Shown piece after piece: positions 48,004 through 56,184 of a DNA stretch of 57,918 bases; the first letter of the stretch is position 1; every line of letters begins with the position of its first letter. Position numbers and translations under genes: made by a program. The stretch spans positions 253,926 to 311,843 of the forward strand of contig NZ_KI519474.1 in the NCBI RefSeq assembly GCF_000482705.1. Reading direction: 5' to 3'. The notes below the pieces were generated by a model. That model ran no database searches and had not been told where the DNA came from. It worked only from the letters and a program-made list of their open reading frames with translations. Origin of the DNA: Glycomyces arizonensis DSM 44726. GTDB lineage: Bacteria; Actinomycetota; Actinomycetes; Mycobacteriales; Micromonosporaceae.

Positions 48004-48051
48004 CCGTCGCCTCCCCAGGCGGCGGAACCGCCGTCGCCCCAGACGGCGGTT
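48004..48051 (+). promoter_or_regulatory. Set of mutually exclusive hairpins between cvnB and cvnC
   Basis: Four complementary arms: CCGTCGCC (48004-48011), GGCGGCGG (48018-48025), AACCGCCGTC (48026-48035) and GACGGCGGTT (48042-48051). Arm 1 pairs with 2, 2 with 3, and 3 with 4 (10 bp, followed by TACGGAAAA). The layout resembles a transcription attenuator inside the unusually long 252-nt cvnB-cvnC gap. Confidence 0.45.
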
Positions 48052-48118
48052 TACGGAAAACTGACATGGCTGTCGACCGCCGGATTGTGGGATCCGACGG
48101 CGGCGGTTGGAGGTGGAA

Positions 48119-48499
48119 ATGGTCCTCGGTGGTGATGAGCCCACGGGCTCACTCGTCAGGCCGTATGCGGTCACGCGCGGCCGCACGCGACCCCAATTGG
48201 AGATCGCCCTCGAAGCGCTGGTGGAGACCACCGCGCGCGGCCGTGCGGGGCAGTTCCTCGGCGGACGCGAGCAGAAGGTGATCGTCGATCTGTGCGGCGG
48301 CAGACTCCAGTCGCTCGCGGAGATCGCCGCCCGCATGGAAGTGCCCTTGGGCGTGGCGCGCGTGCTGGTCGCCGACATGGCGGCCGATGGCTTGTTGGCA
48401 GTGCACGAACCGACTGGATTCAGCGACGACCCCGGTGCCGACGAATCGGTCGGAACCGAACTCCTCGAGCGCGTTCTCAGTGGACTCAGGAGGCTTTAG
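48119..48499 (+). CDS. cvnC: DUF742 protein of the conservon (CvnC)
   Basis: 126 residues from the ATG at 48119 with GGAGG 5 nt upstream; a TTG four codons earlier overlaps that site. DUF742 features are SLVRPYAVTRGRTRP near the N-terminus and a winged-helix-like segment SLAEIAARMEVPLGVARVLVADMAADGLL. It is the third conservon component and may contact the GTPase. Confidence 0.92.
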   Translation: MVLGGDEPTGSLVRPYAVTRGRTRPQLEIALEALVETTARGRAGQFLGGREQKVIVDLCGGRLQSLAEIAARMEVPLGVARVLVADMAADGLLAVHEPTGFSDDPGADESVGTELLERVLSGLRRL

Positions 48500-48505
48500 A
48501 CCCTA

Positions 48506-49093
48506 ATGAACTCACCCGCAGACACCTCTCGCGTGACCTCTGCCAAGATCGTCATCGCCGGCGGCTTCGGCGTCGGCAAGACGACCTTGGTCGGCTCGGT
48601 CTCCGAGATCACACCGTTGACCACCGAGGCGATCATGACCTCGGCCTCCGAAGGCGTCGACGACAACAACCTCGTGCCCGACAAGGCCACGACGACCGTG
48701 GCGATGGACTTCGGCCGCATCACGATCGACCAGGACCTGATCCTCTACCTGTTCGGCACGCCCGGCCAGACCAGGTTCTGGTTCATGTGGGACGAGCTGG
48801 TGCGCGGCGCGATCGGCGCCATCGTCCTGGTCGACACCCGCCGCCTGGCGGACTGCTTCTCGGTCATCGACTTCTTCGAGCACCGCAAGCTCCCGTACCT
48901 GGTGGCCGTCAACTGCTTCGACGGCAAGCAGATGCACGACCTCCAGGACATCCGCGACGCGCTCCAGGTCTCCCAGGACGTGCCGCTGATGTACACCGAC
49001 GCGCGCAACCGCGAGTCCACCAAGCAAGTCCTGATCAAGCTCGTCGAGTACGTCCTGTCGATGCGGCGCACTCGCACCGTCGGTGTTGGATGA
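48506..49093 (+). CDS. cvnD: Small GTPase-like ATP/GTP-binding protein of the conservon (CvnD)
   Basis: 195 residues, 6 nt after cvnC. The P-loop is AGGFGVGKTTLVGSVS near residue 18. Other G-domain features are TTVAMDFGRI (switch region), FGTPGQTRFWFMWDELVRGA (the DxxG-like switch II as TPGQ) and VAVNCFD in place of NKxD. The family is the bacterial MglA-like/Cvn GTPase group, controlled by roadblock proteins. Ends the conservon, before the terminator at 49191. Confidence 0.93.
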   Translation: MNSPADTSRVTSAKIVIAGGFGVGKTTLVGSVSEITPLTTEAIMTSASEGVDDNNLVPDKATTTVAMDFGRITIDQDLILYLFGTPGQTRFWFMWDELVRGAIGAIVLVDTRRLADCFSVIDFFEHRKLPYLVAVNCFDGKQMHDLQDIRDALQVSQDVPLMYTDARNRESTKQVLIKLVEYVLSMRRTRTVGVG

Positions 49094-49190
49094 ACCCAGC
49101 CGGGTAGGAAGCCCACAGCTCTCGGCCCTCAGGGCCGAGCACTGACCCGGACCGACCGTCTAGGCTGACCCAAACCACCTGGACCAGCGC

Positions 49191-49221
49191 GAAGGCCCCG
49201 AGGCAGAGCCTCGGGGCCTTC
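49191..49221. terminator. Bidirectional terminator between the two signalling units
   Basis: 13-bp perfect stem GAAGGCCCCGAGG / CCTCGGGGCCTTC with a 5-nt loop, between cvnD (+) and the second roadblock gene (-, stop at 49234). Confidence 0.85.
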
Positions 49222-49233
49222 CGCATGGATGCT

Positions 49234-49659
49234 TCAGACGACCTTCGGGATCGAGCCGGTGTTCGTCAGGGCCTCGTTCAGCAGCGGCCCCACCTGCATC
49301 GTGAACTGGCCCAGCTCGTAGCCCAGCTGCTCGCGGTCGCACCGGGAGACCGCAAGGAGCGTCAGGCAGATCTGCGGGCCCACCGGGGCGGCCAGCAGCA
49401 CGCCCTCGGCCATCTCGACGATGACCTGCTGGGCGGGGCCGTGGTTCATCGCCCGGCCGGCGCCCTCGCCCATCGACAGGAGCCCCGATCCGATGCCGGC
49501 CAACTGGTCCGCCCGCTCCTTGGGGAGCCCGGACGAGACCGCCAGCGGCAGCCCGTCCACGCTCACCAGCACGGCGTGCGAGAGCCCCGGGGTGCGGGCC
49601 ACGAGCGAGCCCAGCAGCATGCTGAGCGACCGCTCGTAGACGCCGAGGTTCGCGCTCAT
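49234..49659 (-). CDS. Second Roadblock/LC7 protein
   Basis: 141 residues. It shares the LC7 core with the conservon's CvnB (SHAVLVSVDGLPLAVSSGLPKERADQLAGIGSGLLSM against the equivalent CvnB segment) but is divergent elsewhere. Its ATG overlaps the stop of the upstream IS110-like gene (ATGA), so the two are translated together. No own kinase, DUF742 or GTPase gene follows; it may plug into the adjacent conservon's GTPase. Confidence 0.9.
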   Translation of the reverse strand: MSANLGVYERSLSMLLGSLVARTPGLSHAVLVSVDGLPLAVSSGLPKERADQLAGIGSGLLSMGEGAGRAMNHGPAQQVIVEMAEGVLLAAPVGPQICLTLLAVSRCDREQLGYELGQFTMQVGPLLNEALTNTGSIPKVV

Positions 49660-51209
49660 CGGCTCGCCATCCTCTCAGTCTGGCGGGCCGCCATCGTGGC
49701 GCGAGGGCCGCCGCGGGCCCGTCCCCAGCCCTTGAAGTACCCCAGCGTGTTCTGGGCCAGCAGCTCGGCGTCGCGCTCGATCGGCTCGTCGGGACGGCCG
49801 ACGTCGTCGGTGACCGAGCCGGGCACCAGGTTCGCCTGCGGCTTGCGCTTCGGCAGGCCCGAGGCCGTCATGGTCTCCTCGGCCTCGGGGGCCTCGGTGA
49901 CGTGGCGGGCCGTGCGCCAGCCGTCGTCGCCCGGCAGCGACCAGCTCTCCGGCTCGGGCTCCTCGCCCTCGGGGCGCTTGAACCAGGCGCTCTTGGCCTG
50001 CCCGAAGATGAGCAGGCCGTCGTCGTCGCCGGCCAGACTCGAGAGGTCCGACAGGTCCTCGAACGTCTCCTCCTTGGGCTGCCACGGGTGGCGGCGGCCC
50101 TGCGGAGGCGCGGCCTCGGCGTGCTGCTGCGGGAGCTCGGCGGGCTCGGCGCGGCGGCGCCGGATGCTGCGGGTCGTCGTGCCCTCGCTGTCGACCATCT
50201 GGTCGGGGTCGGGCAGGACCTGCGTGGCCTCCAGGTCGGGCTGGACGATCGAGTGGAGCTGCGAGGCCGGGTCGAGGGCGCGCAGGCTCTCGCGATCCGG
50301 CAGATCGCCCGGGAGCCGTACGGTCCGGTGAAGGTCGGGCTGGGAGGTCCCCTCCGAACGCCTCCCGCGCCTGCTCTCGGGCTGCTCGGGCTCGGGCATG
50401 GCCTGAGGCAGGGAGATCTCGGGACGCGGCCGCTTGGCCTGGAGGAGCCCGACCAGGCCCTCCAGCGAGCGGTCCCACGCCGAGACGGCCTCGGCGGTGG
50501 CCGACACGGACGGCGCGACCGACGGGTCGTCGCCGCCGCCGATCTCGCGGATCGCCTCGGTCAGGGCCCCGGCCATCGCCGCGACCTGGCCGGGGTCGGC
50601 CACGGTCGCCAGGTCGGCGGCCAGCTCCTCGGTCGAGATCGACTGGAGCGCGCCCGGCTGCGGGAGCCGGGTGAGGATCGCGACGGCGCTGGCCTCGCTG
50701 GGGTCGTCCCAGGCGGCCAGGGCCGCGGGGAAGACCGCGCGCAGCAGGCACGTGAGGGCCTCGGCGGCGTCGTGGCGGGCGCGGGAGGCCGCGGAGACGG
50801 TGTCGAGGATCGGGCGCAGGGAGGCGATCTCGCCTCGCGGGGCGAACGGCCGACCGCATTGGATCTCGCCGGTGGCCAGGCCGCGGGCGAGGGCGATGGC
50901 GTCGTCGAGGGCGTCCTTGGAGCGGGCGGCGGGGCTGGAGGCCTGGACGACGAGGTGTCCGGCGGCGGCGGCGAACTCGGCGAGCTGGCCGACCTCGCCG
51001 TCGACGGCGATGGAGATGGGGGAGCCGAGGGTCTGGCGGGCGAGCAGACCGGCGAATCGGACCCAGCCGCGCGGATCGTCGCCGAACGTGTCGGTGGCGA
51101 GCAGCCCGCCCCCGGCGACGACGAGGGCGACCGCGCACGTGGCGTCGCTGTGTCCCGACGGGGTCCCGTCGGACTGCTGGTCCGTGGTGATGCCGCAGAA
51201 AACTTGCAC
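49656..51209 (-). CDS. IS110-transposase-like domain fused to a conservon-kinase-type C-terminal tail
   Basis: 517 residues from a GTG with GAGGAG 8 nt upstream. Residues ~1-230 follow the IS110 transposase N-terminal half: a VFCGITTD-type first strand, SISIAVDGEVGQLAEFAAAAGHLVV, SSPAARSKDALDDAIALARGLATGE, then a helical pair with AFPAALAAW-like and ILTRLPQPGAL segments. The catalytic set looks broken: the first Asp is absent and the Glu position is Asp. No C-terminal IS110 serine domain is present. The rest is disordered and carries LLIFGQAKSAWFKRP, DDGW and TASGLPKRKPQANLVPGSV, closely matching motifs in the CvnA tail. It probably acts in signalling with the co-encoded roadblock protein. 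Confidence 0.75.
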   Translation of the reverse strand: MQVFCGITTDQQSDGTPSGHSDATCAVALVVAGGGLLATDTFGDDPRGWVRFAGLLARQTLGSPISIAVDGEVGQLAEFAAAAGHLVVQASSPAARSKDALDDAIALARGLATGEIQCGRPFAPRGEIASLRPILDTVSAASRARHDAAEALTCLLRAVFPAALAAWDDPSEASAVAILTRLPQPGALQSISTEELAADLATVADPGQVAAMAGALTEAIREIGGGDDPSVAPSVSATAEAVSAWDRSLEGLVGLLQAKRPRPEISLPQAMPEPEQPESRRGRRSEGTSQPDLHRTVRLPGDLPDRESLRALDPASQLHSIVQPDLEATQVLPDPDQMVDSEGTTTRSIRRRRAEPAELPQQHAEAAPPQGRRHPWQPKEETFEDLSDLSSLAGDDDGLLIFGQAKSAWFKRPEGEEPEPESWSLPGDDGWRTARHVTEAPEAEETMTASGLPKRKPQANLVPGSVTDDVGRPDEPIERDAELLAQNTLGYFKGWGRARGGPRATMAARQTERMASR

Positions 51210-51455
51210 CCGCAGAGCTCCTCTCGTAGGGCGCGTCCCCGCGGACACCAACCCTGTCGGCGTGGACTTTCGCCCGGCCCGTTTATAAGTCCGTTATCAG
51301 TTTTCCGCAGAATACTCTGATCCGCAAGCCGGAGGCGAGTGCGGGTCATCATACGAATTGCGGGTATAGCACGCAAATCCGTCAGGCGGCAGGGTTATGG
51401 AATTGTGCTGTTCCCTTATGGAATTACCGAGTGATGTCGAGCCGTGACAGGGAAG

Positions 51456-52274
51456 CTATTCCTCGCCGCGCCAGTCCACGGCGGCGTTGATCTTGGCGAT
51501 GACGCCCCGCCAGGCGATGGCGGCCTGCTCGGCGCCGGTCTTGCGGAGGCGCCGTTTGGCGAGCATGCCGCGCATCCCGCCGTCCACAATGACGCGGAGG
51601 GCCTCGTCCATGTCGTCCAGGGGGGAGCCGGGCGCGAGCGCGTCGACGATCGACTGGATCCGCAGTGCGTAACCGAGATCGCGTCCGATCTCGGCGGCCT
51701 TGATGAGCAGCTCGGGCTCCCACGAATCGTGACCGCCGCGCAGATTGGCGGTGACCAGGTCCAATTCATAGGTGTCGGCTTCGTCACACACAATGGCGTC
51801 GGCGGTAATGCGTTTTTGCAGATCGGCGTATTCGTCGATCGCCGCCAAGTCGTTGTCGTCCGACTCCTTGACGTAGCGGGCCAGGGACTCGGTGTCGCGG
51901 AACAGCAGCAGCCTGCCCTTGCGGGTGAGGAAGACGGGCACCTCCTCGGGGGCGGCGTCGAGCACGTCGACCTCTTCCTCGTCGAGGAAGTCGGCCTCCG
52001 AGGGCGCCTCGTTGTCCTCGTCCTCGGGGCTCTCGGCGACGTCGGGCTGCTCCTCGGCGTGCTTCCCGGCTTCGGAGACCTCCTCGGCGGACTCCTCGGT
52101 GGTCGCCTCGTCCTCGGCGGGGGCGGCGCCGGGAAGCGTGTCCGACATGCGGTAGGCGCGCAGTGTGTAACCGGAGTCCTTGCCCAAGTGGAGCTCCACC
52201 GGGTCGACACTGGTCTCATTCCAGAGCTTCTCGGCCGCGGCGCTCCGCGCCGAGCCGTCGGATTCGACTGCCAT
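51456..52274 (-). CDS. Conserved actinobacterial protein of unknown function
   Basis: 272 residues. An N-terminal block KLWNETSVDPVELHLGKDSGYTLRAYR is followed by an acidic low-complexity linker (about 50-100). The C-terminal domain has VPVFLTRKGRLLLFRDTESLARYV, YELDLVTANLRGGHDSWEPELLI and ALAPGSPLDDMDEALR. I recall similar actinobacterial proteins, some labelled 'primosomal' or 'DNA primase' without clear basis; no primase motif is visible here. Soluble. It lies upstream of the IS110-like/roadblock operon on the same strand, separated by 246 nt. Confidence 0.75.
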   Translation of the reverse strand: MAVESDGSARSAAAEKLWNETSVDPVELHLGKDSGYTLRAYRMSDTLPGAAPAEDEATTEESAEEVSEAGKHAEEQPDVAESPEDEDNEAPSEADFLDEEEVDVLDAAPEEVPVFLTRKGRLLLFRDTESLARYVKESDDNDLAAIDEYADLQKRITADAIVCDEADTYELDLVTANLRGGHDSWEPELLIKAAEIGRDLGYALRIQSIVDALAPGSPLDDMDEALRVIVDGGMRGMLAKRRLRKTGAEQAAIAWRGVIAKINAAVDWRGEE

Positions 52275-52489
52275 GTCGCGTTCCTCCTGTGGTCGTCAGC
52301 TGTGGAACAGCCTACGACCATGGGTCACGCCTGTGGACACCCCCTGGGCTGTTGTTCATCGAAGGCCATCGAAGTGAGCGGGGTGAAGGCGCTGAGCCGA
52401 CCCCCGCGACTCTCGACATTCGATCGAGCCGCAGGCGAAGCGATGACAACCGACCCCTTACTCCCTGGCCGAACCGAAACCACCTCGGC

Positions 52490-52786
52490 TCATCCGTCGC
52501 AGGTGCGGATGATGGAGTCCTTGCGTCTCCAGAGGTCGGTGGCGAAGTCGAGGACGGCGAGGGTGCGGGCGGGGTCGTCCTGGTGGAGCCAGGCGAGGTT
52601 GTCGGGTGCGGCGACCAGGCGCGGAATGCCGTCAAGGTGGGTGACGCGGCCGATGAGGGCCGGTTCGACATCGACGAAGGTCACGCGCAGCGAAGGCTGC
52701 CGCCAGATCCAGGCGAAGGCCAGATCAAGGCCGTCGATCTCGCGGTAGCCGAACACCGGGAGCTTGTCGACGAAGTGCAGGCTCAT
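52490..52786 (-). CDS. Small protein of unknown function (third gene of a three-gene operon)
   Basis: 98 residues with GGAGG 7 nt before the ATG, which overlaps the previous stop (ATGA). Aromatic-rich (FAWIWRQPSLRVTFVDVEP, AWLHQDDPARTLAVLDFATDLWRR). No signal or membrane segment. The overlap and good ribosome site support a real gene. No family recognised. Confidence 0.65.
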   Translation of the reverse strand: MSLHFVDKLPVFGYREIDGLDLAFAWIWRQPSLRVTFVDVEPALIGRVTHLDGIPRLVAAPDNLAWLHQDDPARTLAVLDFATDLWRRKDSIIRTCDG

Positions 52787-53064
52787 CCGTCGACCTCCGC
52801 CTCATGTTGCGCGGCGTGCAACCAGATCCCGGCGGTCTGCTCTTTGGCGACCCGCCGCAGGGCGGGAGACCATTCGGCCCGGTACAGGTGCAGCCGTGAG
52901 AATGGCGATCCGATGCGGTTGATGTACCCCAGATCGACCACCGGCTCAGGCGTGATGCGCCGCAGCCGCACCGAAGTAGTAGACCTCCCGGCGACCTGGT
53001 AGACCTCGATCCGCCGGTGCTCAAGCGTGAACCGGCCGAGAACGATGCGTTCAGGGTTGGTCAT
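52783..53064 (-). CDS. Small basic protein of unknown function (second gene of the operon)
   Basis: 93 residues from the ATG at 53064 that overlaps the first gene's stop. The sequence (IVLGRFTLEHRRIEVYQVAG, VRLRRITPEPVVDLGYINR, in part) looks like a small beta-sheet domain. Ribosome site weak (GGGGTGG), suggesting coupling to upstream translation. No family recognised. Confidence 0.6.
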   Translation of the reverse strand: MTNPERIVLGRFTLEHRRIEVYQVAGRSTTSVRLRRITPEPVVDLGYINRIGSPFSRLHLYRAEWSPALRRVAKEQTAGIWLHAAQHEAEVDG

Positions 53065-53312
53065 GCGGCACCACCCCAGGTGAAGCCGATGAGGTTGGCG
53101 AGGACGCCGCGTAGTGAAGGAGAGCCGACGCAGGAGGCGAGCAGCTTGACGGCGGAGCGGCGCTGGGGGCAGCCGTGGGCGCCCCACTTGTGGTGGCACC
53201 ACTCGCAGCGCAGGCGCCCGAGACCGAACCAGGTCCGGTAGGGCTGGTGGAGTTCGAGGTCGATTTTGACCGAGGCGGGGACCGGGTCTTGGGGTAGGCT
53301 GAAGCCAACCAT
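53061..53312 (-). CDS. Small zinc-ribbon-like protein (first gene of the operon)
   Basis: 83 residues from the ATG at 53312 with AGAGGA upstream; the longer frame crosses the structured leader and is not used. It contains RCEWCHHKWGAHGCPQRR, a Cys/His cluster that could bind zinc, and hydrophobic C-terminal residues. The three genes overlap by 4 nt each and should act together, role unknown. Ordinary GC content. Confidence 0.62.
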   Translation of the reverse strand: MVGFSLPQDPVPASVKIDLELHQPYRTWFGLGRLRCEWCHHKWGAHGCPQRRSAVKLLASCVGSPSLRGVLANLIGFTWGGAA

Positions 53313-53380
53313 GGGAGGTTTCCTCTCTGGTGAGAGGCGGGCCGCCGAACTTTCTGGCAAGTCGGGACGGCGGCCCGCCG
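53313..53380 (-). promoter_or_regulatory. Structured 5' leader of the three-gene operon
   Basis: On the transcript, a 12-bp hairpin (arms 53368-53379 and 53336-53347, 20-nt loop) runs directly into CCTCTC-ACCA-GAGAGG (53322-53337). The second arm of the latter contains the ribosome site AGAGG before the ATG at 53312. Folding would hide the site, suggesting translational control. The rest of the gap to 53607 shows nothing supported. Confidence 0.5.
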
Positions 53381-53607
53381 TCGAAGCGATATTCAGTTGA
53401 GGCACGTGCGACACGTGCGTGTCAAAAACTCTTGCACATCATTTGGCACCGCGCAACTTACGACACGCTAATGGTCCAAAAGCGTCTAGAGACCGCAGTC
53501 ACAACGACCGCAGCCGCGCTGCCGCAGAACAAAACAAGGACGACCACCGCCCCGCCGAGGCACAGTCGACCTCAGTCCAAGTAGATAAGACACAAGGGAC
53601 GAGGGCG

Positions 53608-54150
53608 TCACCACTGCCGGTGCACGGTCGCCTTGCCGCCGGTCACCAGGCTTGCCGGTGGCACGTCATCGGCCACGACCGCCCCGGCGGCGACCACGGC
53701 GTCGCGGCCGATGCTCACACCGGGCAGGATCGTGGCACCGGCGCCGATCCACACGTTCTCCGCCACGGTTATGGGCGCCCCGCTCAGCCATCCTCGCCGT
53801 TCCTGGGGGTCGACCGGGTGGCCGACGGTGATGAACGTGGCCTTCGGTCCGATCATCGTGCGCTCGCCGATCCGGATGCCCGCGTAGTCCAGGAACGTGC
53901 AGTTCTGGTTGATGAACACCCGCTCATCCAGCTCCAGGTTCAGGCCGTGATCGGTGAAGAAGGGCGGATAGATCGTGACTCGTTCGGGCAGTGGCCGACC
54001 GAGGATCTGCTCGAACAGCGCCGCCTTGCCCGCTGCGTCATCGAAGGGCAGCACGTTCAACCGCGAGGTGAGCTCGGTGGCCCGCAGGACCCGCTCGGAC
54101 ATGGCCTGAAACTCGGGGCTGTGGATCTGCATGAGACGGTCGCGGGACAT
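53608..54150 (-). CDS. Hexapeptide-repeat sugar O-acetyltransferase (maltose/galactoside type)
   Basis: 180 residues. Left-handed beta-helix signatures are the [LIV]GxxxxI hexapeptides: IRIGERTMIGPKATFI, ITVAENVWIGAGATILPGVSIGRDAVVAAG, in part. The N-terminal helices plus INQNCTFLDYAGI and the catalytic His in TVGHPVDPQERR are as in LacA/Maa. It uses acetyl-CoA to acetylate sugars; acceptor unknown. Stands alone in an accessory region. Confidence 0.9.
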   Translation of the reverse strand: MSRDRLMQIHSPEFQAMSERVLRATELTSRLNVLPFDDAAGKAALFEQILGRPLPERVTIYPPFFTDHGLNLELDERVFINQNCTFLDYAGIRIGERTMIGPKATFITVGHPVDPQERRGWLSGAPITVAENVWIGAGATILPGVSIGRDAVVAAGAVVADDVPPASLVTGGKATVHRQW

Positions 54151-54238
54151 GCCACCGACCTTTCTGGTGTACCGGCAACTGGACGAGACCGACTAGACGC
54201 CGCCAGAGCCCTTCAAGTCAAGTGAGAAACGATCCGTG

Positions 54239-54535
54239 TCACGCTGCCGCACAAAGAGTCAACAACCTCACGACATGACCGCTTAACCGGACGGTCGGCA
54301 GTGAACGGCGCAGCTCGGCCAGCATCGCCGGATCGGGCTCGGCCGCAACGACATCCATACCCAGCGTGGCGGTCAGCTTGCCGGTTCCCGCGCCGAGGTC
54401 GAGCACGCGCGGCCCGGGTGCGGGCTCCAGCGCCCAGCGCACCGCGGCCTGCGCGTAGTCCGGACGGTGCTCGGCGTACGCGCCCGCCGCCATGCCGAAC
54501 GACGAGTCGTGAACAAACCGTTCATTGTGGCCCAT
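54239..54535 (-). pseudogene. 5' fragment of a class I SAM-dependent methyltransferase gene
   Basis: The 98-residue frame has the first half of a methyltransferase domain: FGMAAGAYAEHRPDY, motif I RVLDLGAGTGKLTATL and AAEPDPAMLAELRRSLP. It then ends abruptly in an unrelated VRLSGHVVRLLTLCAAA. Full-length relatives continue ~150 residues with motifs II-IV, which are missing. It is therefore truncated, probably by deletion near 54290. Confidence 0.75.
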
Positions 54536-54722
54536 GCGGTTACGCTAAGCGTTGCCCCGCAAGTCGATCAATGGCGGTTCCTGGGACGGCAGCCGGCGGG
54601 CGAGCTTGGTGGACTGACGTGAAGACCGCCCGCCGCACAACCCGCTCATCGCCGCATCCGCCGCATTGATCACCGCTGCCATGCCGACACGATCCCGCGC
54701 GCCCTAAGGGCTTCCCCGGCCG

Positions 54723-55916
54723 CTAGGCGTCGGTGCCGCCGCACAATCCCGCGGTCAGGAGGCCGGACAGCGCCTGGCCGAAGGCCGCGGGGTCGGTGTA
54801 GCCGTGCTTGTCGTCGATGTTCCACGACAGCGTGATCTGGCGTTCGCCGTCGAAGGAGTGGAAGGTCTGGGTCTGGTGGCCCATGCCGTCGCCGACGTGG
54901 CCCAGGAAGAGCTCGTCGGGATCATCAGGGCACCCGGGCCGGATCGCGCCCAGGCCGAGCCCGTACGCAAAACCCGTACCGGTCTCGACGAACTCGGTGG
55001 CCTCGGACAGCTGCTCCTCGCTCAGCAGTGTGCCGTCGGTGAGCGCGTCGTAGAAGTCGTTGACATCGCCCACGGTGGAGACGACACCGCCCGAGGCCCC
55101 CAGTTGCATGTTGGACATGTCGGTGGCGTCGAAGTACGGTTCGCCCGGATCACCGGTGGTGATGTACGGGACCGAGTGCGGGCCGGGGATACCGGAGGTG
55201 TCCTCGCGGGGGAAATACGTGTGGTCGAGGTCGGCGGGCGCGAAGACGCGCGCTTGGAGTTCGTGGCGGAGGCTGTGGCCGGTGCGCTCCTCGATGAGCA
55301 GGCCCAGGACCACGTATCCGGTGTTGGAGTAGGACCAGTCGGTGCCCGGATCGAACAGCAGCGGTTCCTGGACGGCGATGGCGACCAGTTCCTCGGGCTC
55401 GTAATGGGTCCGGTAGTCCTCGCGGAGCCGGGTCAGGTCGCCCTCGGCCAGGCCGGGGTAGGCGATGTTGACCCATTCGGGCAGGCCGGCGGTGTGCCCG
55501 AGCAGTTGGCGGACCGTCGGCTGCTGGTCGTAGGGCAGCAGCCCAGGGAGGTACCGATCGATCGGGTCGTCGAGGTCCAGGGCGCCTTCCCCGTCGAGTT
55601 GGAGGACGATCGCGGCCACCATCGACTTGGTGATGCTGCCGATGCGGACCCGGTCGCCCGGGCGCGCCGGGTGCGCGTCCTGGTCGAGGCTGCGGGGCCC
55701 GACCGCTTCGCTCCAGGTGTCGTCGCCGTCGCGGATCTCGACGAGGACGGAGCCGTCCGTGAGGTCGGCGAAGTCGCCGAGCCGGTCCTCGAGGGCCGCG
55801 GTGTCGAGCTCACCGCCCTGGGGCCGAGCGGGGTCCGCTGCGGCGATATACGTGGCCGTGAGCGCGCCGACAAGGCCGAGTGCCGTGACGGCGGCGAGCA
55901 TCATGCGTTTCCTCAT
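54723..55916 (-). CDS. Secreted beta-lactamase-fold serine hydrolase (D-alanyl-D-alanine carboxypeptidase type)
   Basis: 397 residues from the ATG at 55916 (MRKRMMLAAVTALGLVGAL, a signal peptide); the longer frame upstream lacks a start signal. Class C-type active site: SxxK in IGSITKSMVAAI, YxN in WSYSNTGYVVLG, and the third motif as HVG in LFLGHVGDGMGHQ. It resembles R61-like DD-peptidases and esterases; a wall substrate is likely but not certain. Isolated gene with an AT-rich upstream region. Confidence 0.88.
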   Translation of the reverse strand: MRKRMMLAAVTALGLVGALTATYIAAADPARPQGGELDTAALEDRLGDFADLTDGSVLVEIRDGDDTWSEAVGPRSLDQDAHPARPGDRVRIGSITKSMVAAIVLQLDGEGALDLDDPIDRYLPGLLPYDQQPTVRQLLGHTAGLPEWVNIAYPGLAEGDLTRLREDYRTHYEPEELVAIAVQEPLLFDPGTDWSYSNTGYVVLGLLIEERTGHSLRHELQARVFAPADLDHTYFPREDTSGIPGPHSVPYITTGDPGEPYFDATDMSNMQLGASGGVVSTVGDVNDFYDALTDGTLLSEEQLSEATEFVETGTGFAYGLGLGAIRPGCPDDPDELFLGHVGDGMGHQTQTFHSFDGERQITLSWNIDDKHGYTDPAAFGQALSGLLTAGLCGGTDA

Positions 55917-56184
55917 GGTCAAACCGTATGAGCCGGAACAACAACAAGCGATCCTGCGAACCCCCCGATCACCGGTAAGGCCTGCCCTACCCACACTCCA
56001 AACGCACACCCGAAATCCAATATGGAACCTGGATTCATGCGAACAAGGACCCGCAACATCCTGCAACACGACCGATACCCAGAACCGAAGCGGCCACCGA
56101 ACGATGACGAAGAACCGACCACTTTAGCATCGCGTCCGACCTCGCCATATCATTCGAGTGCGAGGCGGATTCCAGGAGGAGCGC

